A DNA stretch of 64,000 nt, taken from assembly GCF_000346485.2 (NCBI RefSeq), contig NZ_KQ976354.1:2605087-2669086 (forward strand), in the 5' to 3' direction. The stretch's first letter is position 1. Each line of letters starts with the position of its first letter. The position numbers were made by a program, and so were the translations under genes. Below are positions 1 to 10,003 of the stretch, piece after piece. The DNA is from Scytonema hofmannii PCC 7110. Lineage in GTDB: Bacteria > Cyanobacteriota > Cyanobacteriia > Cyanobacteriales > Nostocaceae. A model generated the notes under the pieces. The model had not been told where the DNA came from. It was given only the letters and a program-made list of their open reading frames with translations, and did no database searches.

Positions 1-37
1 GGACGATTACCATAAATTCTTAAGCTCATTTGTCAAC

Positions 38-80
38 GGTCATTGGTCATTAGTCATTGGTCATTAGTCATTGGTCATTT
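38..80. repeat. Heptanucleotide tandem array (GGTCATT/AGTCATT)
   Basis: Six alternating copies of the 7-mers GGTCATT and AGTCATT lie downstream of the hisH stop codon. This is the short tandemly repeated repetitive type typical of filamentous cyanobacteria, and related arrays recur through the window. A short 15-nt direct repeat (ggacactcgtacaaa) follows at about 95-125. Confidence 0.85.
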
Positions 81-129
81 GAGTAAGGACAAAGGACACT
101 CGTACAAAGGACACTCGTACAAAACTCTA

Positions 130-765
130 TTATGCAGCAACTTGTGTCCAAACCTGAGATACGAAATTAGAGAGAATTTGCAATCCAATGTTAGAAGATT
201 TTTCCGGATGGAATTGAACTGCCATGATATTATCGCGGGCGATCGCAGCTGTGACAGTTTGGCTACCATGAGTGACAGTTGCGGCACAAACTTGGGAATC
301 AGTTGGCTCTACATAATAGGAATGGACAAAATATACCCATGGATTTTGCGGTAGATATTCCCACAATGTTGTTTTTGGGTGGGTAAGTTCGAGTTGATTC
401 CAACCCATATGGGGAATTGTGATCCCCGGTTCTGGAACAAATCGCCTGACTCTTCCTTTAACAATTCCCAGTCCTGGTTCAACTCCTTCTGCACTCGATT
501 CAAAAAGAATTTGCAAACCCAAACAAATACCTAAAAAAGGTTTGCCAGAATCAATTGCTTCTTTGATCGGTTTTTCCAAATCAAGCGATCGCAACTGTTT
601 GACAGCTGGGTCGAAGGAACCTACTCCTGGCAAAACGATCGCATCTGCTTTTTCTAATTCTTTTGCCGAATCAGTAATCCTTGGAGTTGCGCCAGCTTTT
701 TCTAATCCTTTGCAAACCGAGTGCAAGTTTCCCATGTCGTAGTCTACGACTGCAATCAACGCCAT
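130..765 (-). CDS. hisH: Imidazole glycerol phosphate synthase, glutaminase subunit HisH
   Basis: Class I glutamine amidotransferase that hydrolyses glutamine and channels ammonia to HisF, which makes imidazole glycerol phosphate and AICAR in histidine biosynthesis. The 211-residue length is normal. The N-terminus (MALIAVVDYDMGNLHSV) is the usual HisH start. The triad is visible: nucleophile Cys81 in GICLGLQ, and His186 and Glu188 in AVQFHPEK. HisF is not in the window, so the two subunits are unlinked here, as is usual in cyanobacteria. The gene diverges from the peptidase-like gene at 824 with only about 58 bases between the start codons, so both promoters must lie in that short gap. Identification is secure. 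Confidence 0.96.
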   Translation of the reverse strand: MALIAVVDYDMGNLHSVCKGLEKAGATPRITDSAKELEKADAIVLPGVGSFDPAVKQLRSLDLEKPIKEAIDSGKPFLGICLGLQILFESSAEGVEPGLGIVKGRVRRFVPEPGITIPHMGWNQLELTHPKTTLWEYLPQNPWVYFVHSYYVEPTDSQVCAATVTHGSQTVTAAIARDNIMAVQFHPEKSSNIGLQILSNFVSQVWTQVAA

Positions 766-823
766 TTACCTGCTCCCTGCTAATTTATTATGGAGGGTAC
801 TTATATTCTAAATAATATCTCTT

Positions 824-1336
824 ATGCAGAAAAGGTTTTTATTAACTTCTTTTCAAACTTGGTTACCTCATCAAAAATCAAATTCTTCTGATGATCTATT
901 GGCAGAAGTTACCCGACTCAATTCGTTGCCTTATGAGTTAACGCTGTTGCGACAATTGCCTGTGGAAGTTGAGCAAGCCAGTTTTCGAGTCATAGAAAAG
1001 ATCCGCGAACTTCAACCAGACTGCATCATTTGCTGTGGTATGGCTGAGAAACGGACGCTATTAAGTGTGGAAGTAGGTGCTGTCTGTGGGGAAAGTATGT
1101 TACTGACTACGGTTGATTTAGAAAAATTGGTGGCTGGTTCTCAGACTGTTGAGATTAGCCATGACTGTGGAAAATTTGTCTGTGAAGGTCTTTATTATTC
1201 TGTTTTAGATGAACTGCGCCTCCGGGAACTAAAAACTCCTTGTATATTTATCCACGTTCCTATTTTGACTGAAGAAAACTTCCCCTCAATTATGGAAGAT
1301 TTTTTACTGATGATTCACAGATTGGCACTTTTGTAA
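824..1336 (+). CDS. Pyroglutamyl-peptidase I-like protein (peptidase family C15)
   Basis: A 170-residue cytoplasmic cysteine peptidase-like protein related to pyrrolidone-carboxylate peptidases, which remove N-terminal pyroglutamate from peptides. The catalytic triad of the family can be placed: Glu83 in LLSVEVGA, Cys120 in GKFVCEGLYY and His144 in IFIHVP. It is shorter than typical bacterial Pcp enzymes of about 210 residues, with trimmed loops, so true pyroglutamyl-peptidase activity is inferred rather than certain. It diverges from hisH. The start ATG is at the beginning of the conserved MQKRFLLTSF strand. Confidence 0.8.
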   Translation: MQKRFLLTSFQTWLPHQKSNSSDDLLAEVTRLNSLPYELTLLRQLPVEVEQASFRVIEKIRELQPDCIICCGMAEKRTLLSVEVGAVCGESMLLTTVDLEKLVAGSQTVEISHDCGKFVCEGLYYSVLDELRLRELKTPCIFIHVPILTEENFPSIMEDFLLMIHRLALL

Positions 1337-1376
1337 AGATAATTGCGTCTCAAAGTAGAAAAAAATATGTCGGTAT

Positions 1377-2750
1377 ATGTTTCCATTCTTACTCATTTTT
1401 CCCATCGCCCAAATAACACCTTACCCGATCGCTCCCCCACCCGCACCGCCTGAAGAAATTGTCCAACAGCAACAAGTACGCCCTCTACCAGGAAAATTAG
1501 ATGAAGTGCCAGTGTTCAATAGTAATAGTCCTGAAAAGGTTTTGAAAGAGGGGATTTTGCTCTCAACTTTTCCATCAGAGGGGAAAAAAGTTCCCACAGC
1601 ACATTTAAATTTTTCTTTTAAAGGTCGATTTGATGTTTTTGCTCACCACGTAGCGGAAGCACCAACTCCTGAAGATTTGCGATCGCTGTACCTGGGAATC
1701 ATCGTACATAACCCCAGTTCTCAACCAGTGACAGTGAATATTTTGCAAGCAGCTACCTATCTCAGCCAACCGGATGCACCTTTTGTTGATCTGCCATTTA
1801 AGAGTGATAATATTTTGAGCAATACCTTTGCAGGACCTGGCGATCGCGTTACAAATCAAGTTCTTCGGGGACAACGGCAAGAAATCTTCCCGGCTCAAAT
1901 TATTATTCCACCAGGGGAAAGCCAAATGTTACTTAATGCACCAATTCCTGTCAAAGAACTCACGCCGCCTTTAAATGGTCGCTCGACATATATGCGACTT
2001 TGGAGTAGTGACAAAGTCTATGCAGCCAGTCTAGCAATGTTTGCACCAACCAATCCTGATGGTAGCGAACGTCCCCCTACTGTAGAAGAGTGGCAATATC
2101 TATTAAATAATAGTGAATTATCCGGACCTCGTGACAAAATCCCCACTCCTTTAGAAGAGACAAACAAACCGATAATTTACGGGCGCGTTGCTGGAGTTGC
2201 CTTAGGTTCGGAATGGAAAGGTTTACTTGTAGATAACCCTAAAAAAACATATCTCACCATTCCCAGTCCCGGACAAACCTTTTCCTATGGCGTAAGTACT
2301 TTAGATCGCGGCACTTTAGGTACTGAGCAAATACAAAGCGCTCCTATGTTGGTACGCTATCCCGACACTGCCTATCGCGCCCATGGAAACTATGGAGTCG
2401 AATACAGCTTAACTTTGCCGTTATATAACAACACTCAAAACCAGCAAACAGTCACCGTGTCAATGCAAACCCCTATTAAGGAAGACAAGTTAACTAAATC
2501 AGGACTACGCTTTTTTAATTCATCAGTACAGCCAGTCTTCTTCCGTGGATCGGTACGGGTACGTTATCAAGATGATGCAGGATTGCCTCAGACTCAGTAC
2601 GTGCATTTGGTACAAAGACGCGGACAACTGGGAGAACCTTTGGTGGTGCTGAATATGAAGGGAGGTGAGAAAAGATTGGTTGAGGTGGATTTTCTTTATC
2701 CGCCAGATGCTACTCCTCCACAAGTCTTGACTGTGACCAGTAGTCAGTGA
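1377..2750 (+). CDS. DUF3370 domain-containing secreted protein
   Basis: A 457-residue protein of a cyanobacterial family of unknown function. The conserved block 'QVRPLPGKLDEVPVFNSNSP' near residue 35 followed by 'GILLSTFPSEGKK' is what I recognise as DUF3370. The first 15 residues are hydrophobic and end at a proline-rich stretch, consistent with export to the periplasm or outer layers. The rest is beta-rich with no membrane spans. The gene begins 40 bases after the C15 peptidase-like gene and may be cotranscribed with it. Its stop codon TGA is the first copy of a downstream CAGTGAC heptamer array, so the extreme C-terminus (VTSSQ) may be a repeat-derived end. Confidence 0.85.
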   Translation: MFPFLLIFPIAQITPYPIAPPPAPPEEIVQQQQVRPLPGKLDEVPVFNSNSPEKVLKEGILLSTFPSEGKKVPTAHLNFSFKGRFDVFAHHVAEAPTPEDLRSLYLGIIVHNPSSQPVTVNILQAATYLSQPDAPFVDLPFKSDNILSNTFAGPGDRVTNQVLRGQRQEIFPAQIIIPPGESQMLLNAPIPVKELTPPLNGRSTYMRLWSSDKVYAASLAMFAPTNPDGSERPPTVEEWQYLLNNSELSGPRDKIPTPLEETNKPIIYGRVAGVALGSEWKGLLVDNPKKTYLTIPSPGQTFSYGVSTLDRGTLGTEQIQSAPMLVRYPDTAYRAHGNYGVEYSLTLPLYNNTQNQQTVTVSMQTPIKEDKLTKSGLRFFNSSVQPVFFRGSVRVRYQDDAGLPQTQYVHLVQRRGQLGEPLVVLNMKGGEKRLVEVDFLYPPDATPPQVLTVTSSQ

Positions 2751-2787
2751 CCAGTGACCAGTGACCAGTGACCAGTGACCAGTGACC
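2743..2787. repeat. Heptamer array (AGTGACC)n
   Basis: About six perfect copies of AGTGACC. The first copy provides the TGA stop of the DUF3370 gene. The same heptamer recurs at 14936-14986 and in inverted orientation at 24854-24914, 38931-38954 and 57712-57791. Confidence 0.9.
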
Positions 2788-2877
2788 AATATCCGCATTC
2801 TCTACGTTAACTTAATAACCTTGTTTGTTAGATAATTCTAAGTACAATAAAAAAGTTATCGGTGGAGCAAGTTTTGA

Positions 2878-3420
2878 ATGCGTACCTTAAATTGGATAAA
2901 AAAGTTACCTATGGCTGTAGCTGGAGCTACATTGATGGCTTTGGTAAATCCTGGGATGGGTCAAGCCGCCATTCTAGTGACTAATAATGTGATTAAGCCT
3001 CCTCCAGGTCAAGAGATTCCTGATGTGGGAATTTGTCCTCCTTGGTGCGGAAATGGTGTAACAATCGATTTGTTTACAGATTCTTCTCCTGTAACAGCTA
3101 TCAATAACACACCATTTAATATAGTGGGTGTCATCGATATTATTCCCGATGATGAAGATGCTATATGGGGTAATGCAATTTCTGATATTTTCAGCAGCCT
3201 TGTTATATCCAGCGATCGCAAAAAGTTGGTTCAAAGCGGAGGCGTAATTCGTCCTGGTGAAACCGTTTATCCATTTAGGACAACGAATCCACCTGGTAGT
3301 CGGGTTAGGTTTACGGCACAACTCATATTTGCCAGTGTTCCCGAATCGAGTTCCGTCTTCGGGTTATTGGTTTTTGCTTTACTGGGTGGCGCTGCAATTT
3401 TTAAATGCAGAAGAAATTGA
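2878..3420 (+). CDS. PEP-CTERM sorting-domain protein
   Basis: A 180-residue exported protein. Residues 1-31 form a signal peptide: basic N-region, hydrophobic core and a GQAA cleavage-like site. The C-terminal 27 residues have the PEP-CTERM layout: VPESSSVFGLL, a hydrophobic helix, then KCRRN. The motif reads PES rather than PEP, a common cyanobacterial variant. Such proteins are thought to be sorted by exosortase and linked to extracellular polysaccharide. The middle section is acidic and beta-rich with no recognised enzyme motif. It may be monocistronic: an A/T-rich promoter region lies upstream and 107 bases follow before the giant kinase. Confidence 0.8.
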   Translation: MRTLNWIKKLPMAVAGATLMALVNPGMGQAAILVTNNVIKPPPGQEIPDVGICPPWCGNGVTIDLFTDSSPVTAINNTPFNIVGVIDIIPDDEDAIWGNAISDIFSSLVISSDRKKLVQSGGVIRPGETVYPFRTTNPPGSRVRFTAQLIFASVPESSSVFGLLVFALLGGAAIFKCRRN

Positions 3421-3527
3421 TTCTTCCCACCACGTAGAAAAATTTACAACCACGGGTAATTCCACCACGCAAATGGGAAAAATAAGTTTGTAGGAGCAAC
3501 AAACAATTTACTTTACTAGGGGCTGCT

Positions 3528-6500
3528 GTGGTGAACTTGACTGGTTATCTCATTTCTCAACAAATATACCTAGGTCATAAAACTGTAGTCTATCGAGGTA
3601 TAAGGGAACTAGACCGACAGCCAGTCATTATAAAAATGATGCGGAATGAGTATCCTAGCTTTAAAGAACTGATACAATTCCGCAATCAGTTCACCATAGC
3701 CAAAAATCTCCACTTAGAAGATGTTATTAAAACGTATAGTCTGGAACTCTATGAGAACAGCTATGTTTTGGTGATGGAGGATTTTGGGGGCATATCCTTA
3801 AAAGATTATGTCTGTGACAATGTAGAGACGCGCCATGGCGCGTCTCTACGTGAATTTCTGCAAATTGCTATTCAAATTGTGACTGCATTGGAAGGATTGT
3901 ATCGCCATCGAATCATTCACAAAGATATTAAACCTGCCAATATCCTTATCAACCCTAGCACGAAGCAAGTCAAGCTTATTGACTTTAGTATCGCCTCTCT
4001 ACTTCCTAGAGAAACCCAAACCCTTACGTGTCCTAATGTTTTAGAAGGAACTTTAGCATACTTGTCTCCCGAACAAACTGGACGCATGAATCGAGGGATT
4101 GATTACCGCAGTGATTTTTACTCCTTGGGTGTTACTTTCTTTGAACTCCTCACAGGGCAATTGCCTTTCACAAGCAACGATCCTATGGAGTTAATCCATT
4201 ATCATATTGCTCAACAGCCGCCACTCGTTCATCATATCAATTCGGAAATTCCCCCAACTCTATCTGCGATCGCGAACAAACTGATGGCAAAAAACGCAGA
4301 AGATCGCTATCAAAGTGCTTTTGGTCTCAGGTATGACTTGGAAGTATGCCTCCACAGCTTAGAACAAACAGGAAATATCTATCCATTTGAATTAGCAAAA
4401 CGGGACATTTGCGATCGCTTTCTCATCCCCGAAAAACTCTACGGACGGGCCAAAGAAGTCAAAACATTGCTTGAGGCATTTGGGCGCGTAGCATATCCTC
4501 TGGATATGGGAATAGCAACAGACAAGCAAACAGATATCTCATCTATATCTGTTACCCATTCGTTGCCAGAAATGATGATGGTAGCAGGTTTTTCTGGGAT
4601 TGGGAAAACGGCTGTCGTTAATGAAATTCACAAACCAATTGCTAAACAGCAAGGCTACTTTATCAAAGGTAAATACGATCAGTACAAGCGTGATGTCCCC
4701 CTATCAGGAGTTGTACAAGCGTTACAGGATTTAATAGGGCAACTTCTATCAGAAAGCGATGCTCAATTACACCATTGGAAAGACAAAATTCTTGCTGCTT
4801 TGGGCGAAAATGCTCAAGTTATGATTGATGTCATTCCAGAACTCGAACAGATTCTTGGTCAGCAACCTCCTATATTAGAATTATCAGCCACTGCTGCACA
4901 AAACCGCTTTAACTTACTGTTCCAACAATTTATCCAGGTTTTCGCAACCATTGAACATCCTTTAGTCATATTTCTTGACGACTTGCAGTGGGCAGACTTA
5001 GCATCCCTGAAGTTGATGAAGCTATTAATGACAGATACACGTTGTCTGTTGATGATTGGAGCATATCGAGATAACGAAGTTTTTCCAGCACATCCATTGA
5101 TGCTGATGTTACAAGATGTTAATGCTATTGTTAATACAATAACATTAACACCCCTCAGTATAACTGACATCAATGATTTGATTGCCGATACGCTTAGTTG
5201 TTCTACTCAACTGGCTCAACCTTTGGCAGAATTAGTTTATCAGAAAACTCAAGGCAATCCATTCTTTACCAATCAATTTCTCAAATCCCTATATAATGAA
5301 GGTTTAATTAGTTTTGATTTTCAAATAGGTTCTTGGCAGTGCGATATTGCTAGGGTGAAGATGTTAGCACTTACTGAGGATGTTGTGGAGTTTATGGCAC
5401 GGCAATTGCAGAAACTGCCAATCGCCACTCAAACGGTTTTGAAACTAGCAGCATGTATCGGTAACTCTTTTGATTTAGCAACCTTGGCTATTGTATATGA
5501 GCAATTGCCAGATGAGACTGCAGTCGATTTATGGAAGGCTTTACAGGAAGGATTGGTTATTCCCACAACTGAGGTTTATAAGTTCTATCAAGACTCGTCA
5601 TTGGTCAAGTTTCATTTGTCATTAGAAAACAGCGAACAAAGGACAAATGACAAAGAACAAATGACTGTTTCCTACAAATTCCTTCACGATCGCGTACAGC
5701 AAGCAGCATATTCTTTAATTCCTGAAGACAAAAAGCAAGCCACTCACCTGAAAATTGGACAACTGCTATTGAGCAGTACACCAAAAACTCAACAAGAAGA
5801 GAAAATCTTTGAAATTGTTAATCAATTAAATTATGGTGTGGAATTAATTATTCAGGAAACCGAGCGAGATAATTTAGCATCATTAAACTTGATAGCTGGG
5901 CGGAAATCCAAAACTGCCACTGCATACACAACTGCTCTAAAATATTTGATAACTGGAATACAACTTTTAGCTAGCAATTGTTGGGAAAATAATTACAATT
6001 TAACACTTTTTTTGTATCAGGAAGCGGCAGAATCAGCATATTTAGCTGGTCGTTTTGAACAAATGATACAGTTAGCAGATGTTGTGTTACAAAAAGCCTC
6101 TTTACTGCTAGAACAAGTCAAAGTCTATGAAGTAAAAATACTAGCTTTTGGAGCGCAAAATAAAGCTAGAGAAGCTGTGGAGATAGCATTAACTGTTCTC
6201 AAAATGTTGGGACAAGAATTGCCATTAAAACCCAACCAGTCTGATATTCAGCAAGCAATGTCAGAAACAACATTAAATCTGAATGGCAGGTGTGTTGAAG
6301 ATTTAATCAATCTACCAGAAATGACAGATGTCAATCTCTTAGCAGCTATGCGTATTCTATCGCTTGTCATCACATTTTCCTATCAAGCTGCGCCGGAACT
6401 ATTTCCACTTATTTTGTTGAAACAAGTCAATTTATCACTTCAATATGGCAATGCTCCTTTATCAGCTTTTGCATACGTTGCTTATGGGCTGACACTTTGT

Positions 6501-9008
6501 GGTGTAATGGGAGATATTGAGCAAGGATATCAATTTGGCAAACTTGCTTTAAATTTATTAGTTAAGTTTAATGCGAAAGAAGTGAAAGCCAAGGTTATTC
6601 AAACCTTTAATGCGCTCGTCAGGCATTGGAAAGAGCATACTAAGGAAATATTACCACCTTTGTTAGAAGCTTATTCTGCTGCATTAGAAACAGGTGATTT
6701 AGAATTTGCAGCCCTTTCTCTGAAAGTTTATTCTTACTCTTCATACTTCATTGGCAAAGAACTTACTCTACTAGAACCAGAAATGGCTACTTACAGTTAT
6801 GCTATTAGTCAACTGAAACAAGAAATGCCATTGGCTTGGACTTCCATCTTTCGACAGGTTGTCCTGAATTTACTTGGGACAGTTAACAATCCATGGGACT
6901 TATGTGGTAAATCTTATGATGAGGAAAAAATGCTACCGCTTCTCCAACAAGCTAACGATCGCGTTGGACTTTTATTTTTATTTTTCAGCAAACTCCAACT
7001 ATGCTATTTATTCGGAGAGTTCCAGCAAGCCGTAGAATATGCAACGTTAGCAGAAAAGTATTTAGATGGCGGAATAGGACAAATAGTCACTGTACTCTTC
7101 TATTTTTATGATTCACTATCTCGGCTTGCAGTATATTCTGAATCCTTACAACAAGAACAAAAGAGTATTCTTGATAAGGTGCAGATCAATCAGGAAAAGT
7201 TACAGAAATGGGCGCATCATGCTCCGATGAATTATTTGCACAAATTCTATCTAGTTGAAGCAGAAAGACACCGAGTGCTCAATCAAAAATCTGAAGCTAT
7301 AGAGATGTACGATCGCGCTACCTCTTTAGCTAAAGAGAATGAATACCTCAATGAAGAAGCACTTGCTCAGGAACTGGCTGCTAAATTCTACTTGGAATGG
7401 GGTAAACAAAGAATTGCTCAAGACTCTTTTATCAACGCCTACTACTGCTATGCTCGCTGGAGTGCAAAGGCAAAAGTTTATGATTTAGAAAAACGCTATC
7501 CCGATTTACTTAAGCCCATTCTACAACAGGAAAAAATTCTTCTCACTCCTGGCGACACAGTGACAACTTCCGGTGGAACGACATCACTGACATCCATCTC
7601 TAGTACCAGTGTTTCAGAGATAATAGATTTGACAAGTGTTATCAAAGCGTCTCAAACTCTTTCTAGTGAAATTGAACTGGACAAGTTACTTGATAAATTA
7701 ATGCAAGTGGTGATGGAAAATGCAGGTGCAAAAAAATGTGTCCTTATTTTACCTCATGGGAACAAGTTGGTGATAGAGGCGATCGCGACTATCTCAGAAA
7801 CCCCCACTATTCTGCAATCTATTCCTGTGGAATCTTCTTCAGAAATTCCTCTTAACCTCATTTACTATGTCAAAAACACTCTAAAAACTTTAGTTATTGA
7901 TGATACTACGGCTGAAACTTACTCTGTCACTGATGCTTACCTTAATCAATACAAGCCAAAGAGTGTATTGTGTACACCCATCATCAATCAAGGGAAGTTA
8001 ATTGGTATTTTGTACTTAGAAAATTCTCTTACCACCGGAGCATTTACTAGCCATAGATTACAAGTGCTTAATCTTCTCATTTCTCAAGTAGCGATCTCCT
8101 TAGAAAACGCTCGTCTCTATCAAAAATCGCAAGAACTCTACCAACAAATGCAAAGCTATGCCCAACAACTAGAATACTCTCTAACTGACCTTAAGCAGAT
8201 GCAACTCCAACTTATACAAAGCGAGAAAATGTCTGCATTGGGTAATTTAGTTGCAGGTGTAGCACACGAAATTAACAATCCTGTAGGATTTATTGTTAGT
8301 AATTTACAACCAACACAAGAATATATCCGCGATTTATTTCACTTAATCGACCTTTATCAGCAAAAATTTCCTCATCCGGGTGATGAAATTTTAGAAGAAA
8401 TTGAAGCCATTGATTTGGAATATTTGCGAACCGATTTTCCTAAGCTTATTAACTCTTTAAAACTCGGTACTGACCGGATTCGCAACATTAGTATTAGCTT
8501 AAGAAGCTTCTCTCGTGCCGACACGACTGCAAAAGTTCTCTTCAATCTTCATGAAGGAATTGATTCTACCCTTCTGATTCTCAAGCATCGTTTAAAAGCT
8601 AACAAAGTTCATCCTGAAATTAACATTATCAAAGATTATGGTGACTTACCATTAGTGAAATGTTTACCCGGACAACTCAATCAAGTTTTCATGAATATAT
8701 TAGCCAATGCTATTGATGCGATCGAAGAGTCATTGGGAGAAAAAATAGGATTTATTTGGATTCATACTCAATGCAGTTCAGAGAAACAGAATGTTATCAT
8801 TCGGATTAAAGATAATGGTGTGGGAATGCCTGACGCATTGAAATCCAAAATTTTCGATCATCTATTTACTACGAAAGCTGTAGGCAAAGGAACGGGATTA
8901 GGATTATCAATTGCCCATCAAATTGTTGTTGAGCAGCACCAGGGAGTTTTGGAAGTTAATTCAGTACCGGGAGAGGGTTCAGAATTTATTATTACTCTTC
9001 CTTTGTAA
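3528..9008 (+). CDS. Trifunctional Ser/Thr kinase / AAA ATPase / GAF / histidine kinase
   Basis: A single 1826-residue cytoplasmic signalling protein. Residues 1-275 are a Hanks-type kinase: HKDIKPAN catalytic loop near 131, a DFS in place of DFG near 153, and EGTLAYLSPEQ near 180. From about residue 350 comes an AAA_16/STAND-type ATPase with Walker A GFSGIGKT and Walker B VIFLDDLQWAD. Long helical TPR-like repeats follow to about 1350, then a GAF domain (about 1385-1545), a HisKA box with His1580 in GVAHEINNPV, and an HATPase with G boxes DNGVGM and GKGTGLGLS. The domain order is the well-known cyanobacterial multi-kinase architecture. The start is GTG, with a second GTG adjacent. A 28-bp perfect palindrome sits in frame inside the kinase domain, and repeat-like sequence also codes residues near 690-713. 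Confidence 0.92.
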   Translation: MVNLTGYLISQQIYLGHKTVVYRGIRELDRQPVIIKMMRNEYPSFKELIQFRNQFTIAKNLHLEDVIKTYSLELYENSYVLVMEDFGGISLKDYVCDNVETRHGASLREFLQIAIQIVTALEGLYRHRIIHKDIKPANILINPSTKQVKLIDFSIASLLPRETQTLTCPNVLEGTLAYLSPEQTGRMNRGIDYRSDFYSLGVTFFELLTGQLPFTSNDPMELIHYHIAQQPPLVHHINSEIPPTLSAIANKLMAKNAEDRYQSAFGLRYDLEVCLHSLEQTGNIYPFELAKRDICDRFLIPEKLYGRAKEVKTLLEAFGRVAYPLDMGIATDKQTDISSISVTHSLPEMMMVAGFSGIGKTAVVNEIHKPIAKQQGYFIKGKYDQYKRDVPLSGVVQALQDLIGQLLSESDAQLHHWKDKILAALGENAQVMIDVIPELEQILGQQPPILELSATAAQNRFNLLFQQFIQVFATIEHPLVIFLDDLQWADLASLKLMKLLMTDTRCLLMIGAYRDNEVFPAHPLMLMLQDVNAIVNTITLTPLSITDINDLIADTLSCSTQLAQPLAELVYQKTQGNPFFTNQFLKSLYNEGLISFDFQIGSWQCDIARVKMLALTEDVVEFMARQLQKLPIATQTVLKLAACIGNSFDLATLAIVYEQLPDETAVDLWKALQEGLVIPTTEVYKFYQDSSLVKFHLSLENSEQRTNDKEQMTVSYKFLHDRVQQAAYSLIPEDKKQATHLKIGQLLLSSTPKTQQEEKIFEIVNQLNYGVELIIQETERDNLASLNLIAGRKSKTATAYTTALKYLITGIQLLASNCWENNYNLTLFLYQEAAESAYLAGRFEQMIQLADVVLQKASLLLEQVKVYEVKILAFGAQNKAREAVEIALTVLKMLGQELPLKPNQSDIQQAMSETTLNLNGRCVEDLINLPEMTDVNLLAAMRILSLVITFSYQAAPELFPLILLKQVNLSLQYGNAPLSAFAYVAYGLTLCGVMGDIEQGYQFGKLALNLLVKFNAKEVKAKVIQTFNALVRHWKEHTKEILPPLLEAYSAALETGDLEFAALSLKVYSYSSYFIGKELTLLEPEMATYSYAISQLKQEMPLAWTSIFRQVVLNLLGTVNNPWDLCGKSYDEEKMLPLLQQANDRVGLLFLFFSKLQLCYLFGEFQQAVEYATLAEKYLDGGIGQIVTVLFYFYDSLSRLAVYSESLQQEQKSILDKVQINQEKLQKWAHHAPMNYLHKFYLVEAERHRVLNQKSEAIEMYDRATSLAKENEYLNEEALAQELAAKFYLEWGKQRIAQDSFINAYYCYARWSAKAKVYDLEKRYPDLLKPILQQEKILLTPGDTVTTSGGTTSLTSISSTSVSEIIDLTSVIKASQTLSSEIELDKLLDKLMQVVMENAGAKKCVLILPHGNKLVIEAIATISETPTILQSIPVESSSEIPLNLIYYVKNTLKTLVIDDTTAETYSVTDAYLNQYKPKSVLCTPIINQGKLIGILYLENSLTTGAFTSHRLQVLNLLISQVAISLENARLYQKSQELYQQMQSYAQQLEYSLTDLKQMQLQLIQSEKMSALGNLVAGVAHEINNPVGFIVSNLQPTQEYIRDLFHLIDLYQQKFPHPGDEILEEIEAIDLEYLRTDFPKLINSLKLGTDRIRNISISLRSFSRADTTAKVLFNLHEGIDSTLLILKHRLKANKVHPEINIIKDYGDLPLVKCLPGQLNQVFMNILANAIDAIEESLGEKIGFIWIHTQCSSEKQNVIIRIKDNGVGMPDALKSKIFDHLFTTKAVGKGTGLGLSIAHQIVVEQHQGVLEVNSVPGEGSEFIITLPL
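3822..3849. repeat. 28-bp perfect palindrome inside the kinase coding region
   Basis: The sequence reads the same on both strands around the central CCATGG at 3833-3838; each arm is 14 bases (GTAGAGACGCGCCA). It encodes residues 99-108 (VETRHGASLR) between the kinase beta-strand core and helix. It looks like an interspersed palindromic repeat that landed in a tolerant loop without shifting the frame. Confidence 0.85.
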
Positions 9009-9077
9009 GACCTCACCCTCAGTACAGACTCTTCAGGGCTACTAAAAGCCCCCTCCTTCTAGGAGTGGGGTCGTTTA

Positions 9078-9563
9078 CTAATAACTACTAGTGGCTAACT
9101 CTACTCTATTAGGTTGGGGAAATGGCTTGCTAAAAGAGAAGGCGATGGGCGTTGAACCATAAAGACACAAATGCTCAAGCCGTTCCTTAGCTTCAGCAAT
9201 TGTGGGAGTATGTCCTACAGGAACCCACCATAATGCCAAGATAGGTCGATCAGTTTTTTCAAACCAACGACGGCGATCGCGCATTATATTTGCATGAGCA
9301 CCACGATAAACGTAATTTGAGAGGGCTTCTAGGGATTGCCAAACAGTTAGGGTAATTAAAATGCGCTCATCGTCAAAAGCACGGATACTGGTAGCATCGT
9401 TTGCACCTTCACTCCGCAAACGCCATACAAAACCAGGATCGGCATCCGCGATCGCATTAATACTTTCGATTTGTGCAATGAACTCTGCCATTTCTGGAGA
9501 ATCTAGTGGCGCACGTAAAGTAGCGGTGTTCACTTGGGCAAGATGATAGCGTTCTGTGTTCAT
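9078..9563 (-). CDS. DUF3291 domain-containing protein
   Basis: A 161-residue soluble protein beginning YHLAQVNTATLRAPLDSPEM, the recognised N-terminus of DUF3291, a family with a dimeric alpha-beta barrel (ABM-like) fold related to small monooxygenases. Conserved tryptophans (GFVWRL, LTVWQSLEAL, RRWFEK, LALWWVPVGHTPT) are present, and the length is typical. No catalytic role has been shown for the family that I know of. It is transcribed towards the giant kinase (convergent), and its 3' end is only 69 bases from the kinase stop. Start ATG at 9563. Confidence 0.85.
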   Translation of the reverse strand: MNTERYHLAQVNTATLRAPLDSPEMAEFIAQIESINAIADADPGFVWRLRSEGANDATSIRAFDDERILITLTVWQSLEALSNYVYRGAHANIMRDRRRWFEKTDRPILALWWVPVGHTPTIAEAKERLEHLCLYGSTPIAFSFSKPFPQPNRVELATSSY

Positions 9564-10003
9564 GTATCTATCCTAAGACTGATTGCAGGTGAGGACAGAC
9601 TAGCATCACAGGTAGAACTTTGGCATCTGATAATTCTTCATTTTTGTTTTTAATACTTCATATTTAAGTGCCTAACTAAAAACGTGACCATTCATACAAC
9701 AATGCTGTTGAGAAATGTTCTATGTTAACTAAACACCTTTACTTTTGTACTAACGGCGGTTCTATCCGCTAAAGAACCACCAAAGCGGCGGGAATTGCCT
9801 GCTTTCTTAGTGCCATTAAATTCATGAACTGCAATGGCATCACAGGTTGAATACGCCCATATCAACCCATTGGCAACTTTCTCCGCCCTGGTGATTTATT
9901 TGTGCAATCCTCTTTTCTTTCCTCTGCGTCCTCTGCGTCCTCTGCGGTTCCTAAAAAATTTGTAACTATATATTGTATATGTGGAGTTTTTTGACCTTTT
10001 ATC
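9564..10003. other. Intergenic region between DUF3291 and miaE
   Basis: About 440 bases with no convincing gene. On the minus strand an open frame runs from about 9880 to a stop at 9725-9727 and reads AYSTCDAIAVHEFNGTKKAG and onward; it has coding-like composition but no good start and no family that I recognise, so it may be the 3' remnant of a lost gene. At 9908-9950 there is a C/T-rich dispersed repeat (tcctctgcgtcctctgcg) of a type seen again near 32866 and 33083. Confidence 0.4.

Noticed and set aside
4859..5173. 104-codon minus-strand frame inside the giant kinase gene
   Set aside because: It is a shadow of the coding strand; the plus-strand protein is clearly recognised there.
9725..9880. 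Minus-strand open frame with coding-like sequence
   Set aside because: It has no usable start or ribosome-binding site, and I cannot link it to any family; kept only as a note in the intergenic entry.
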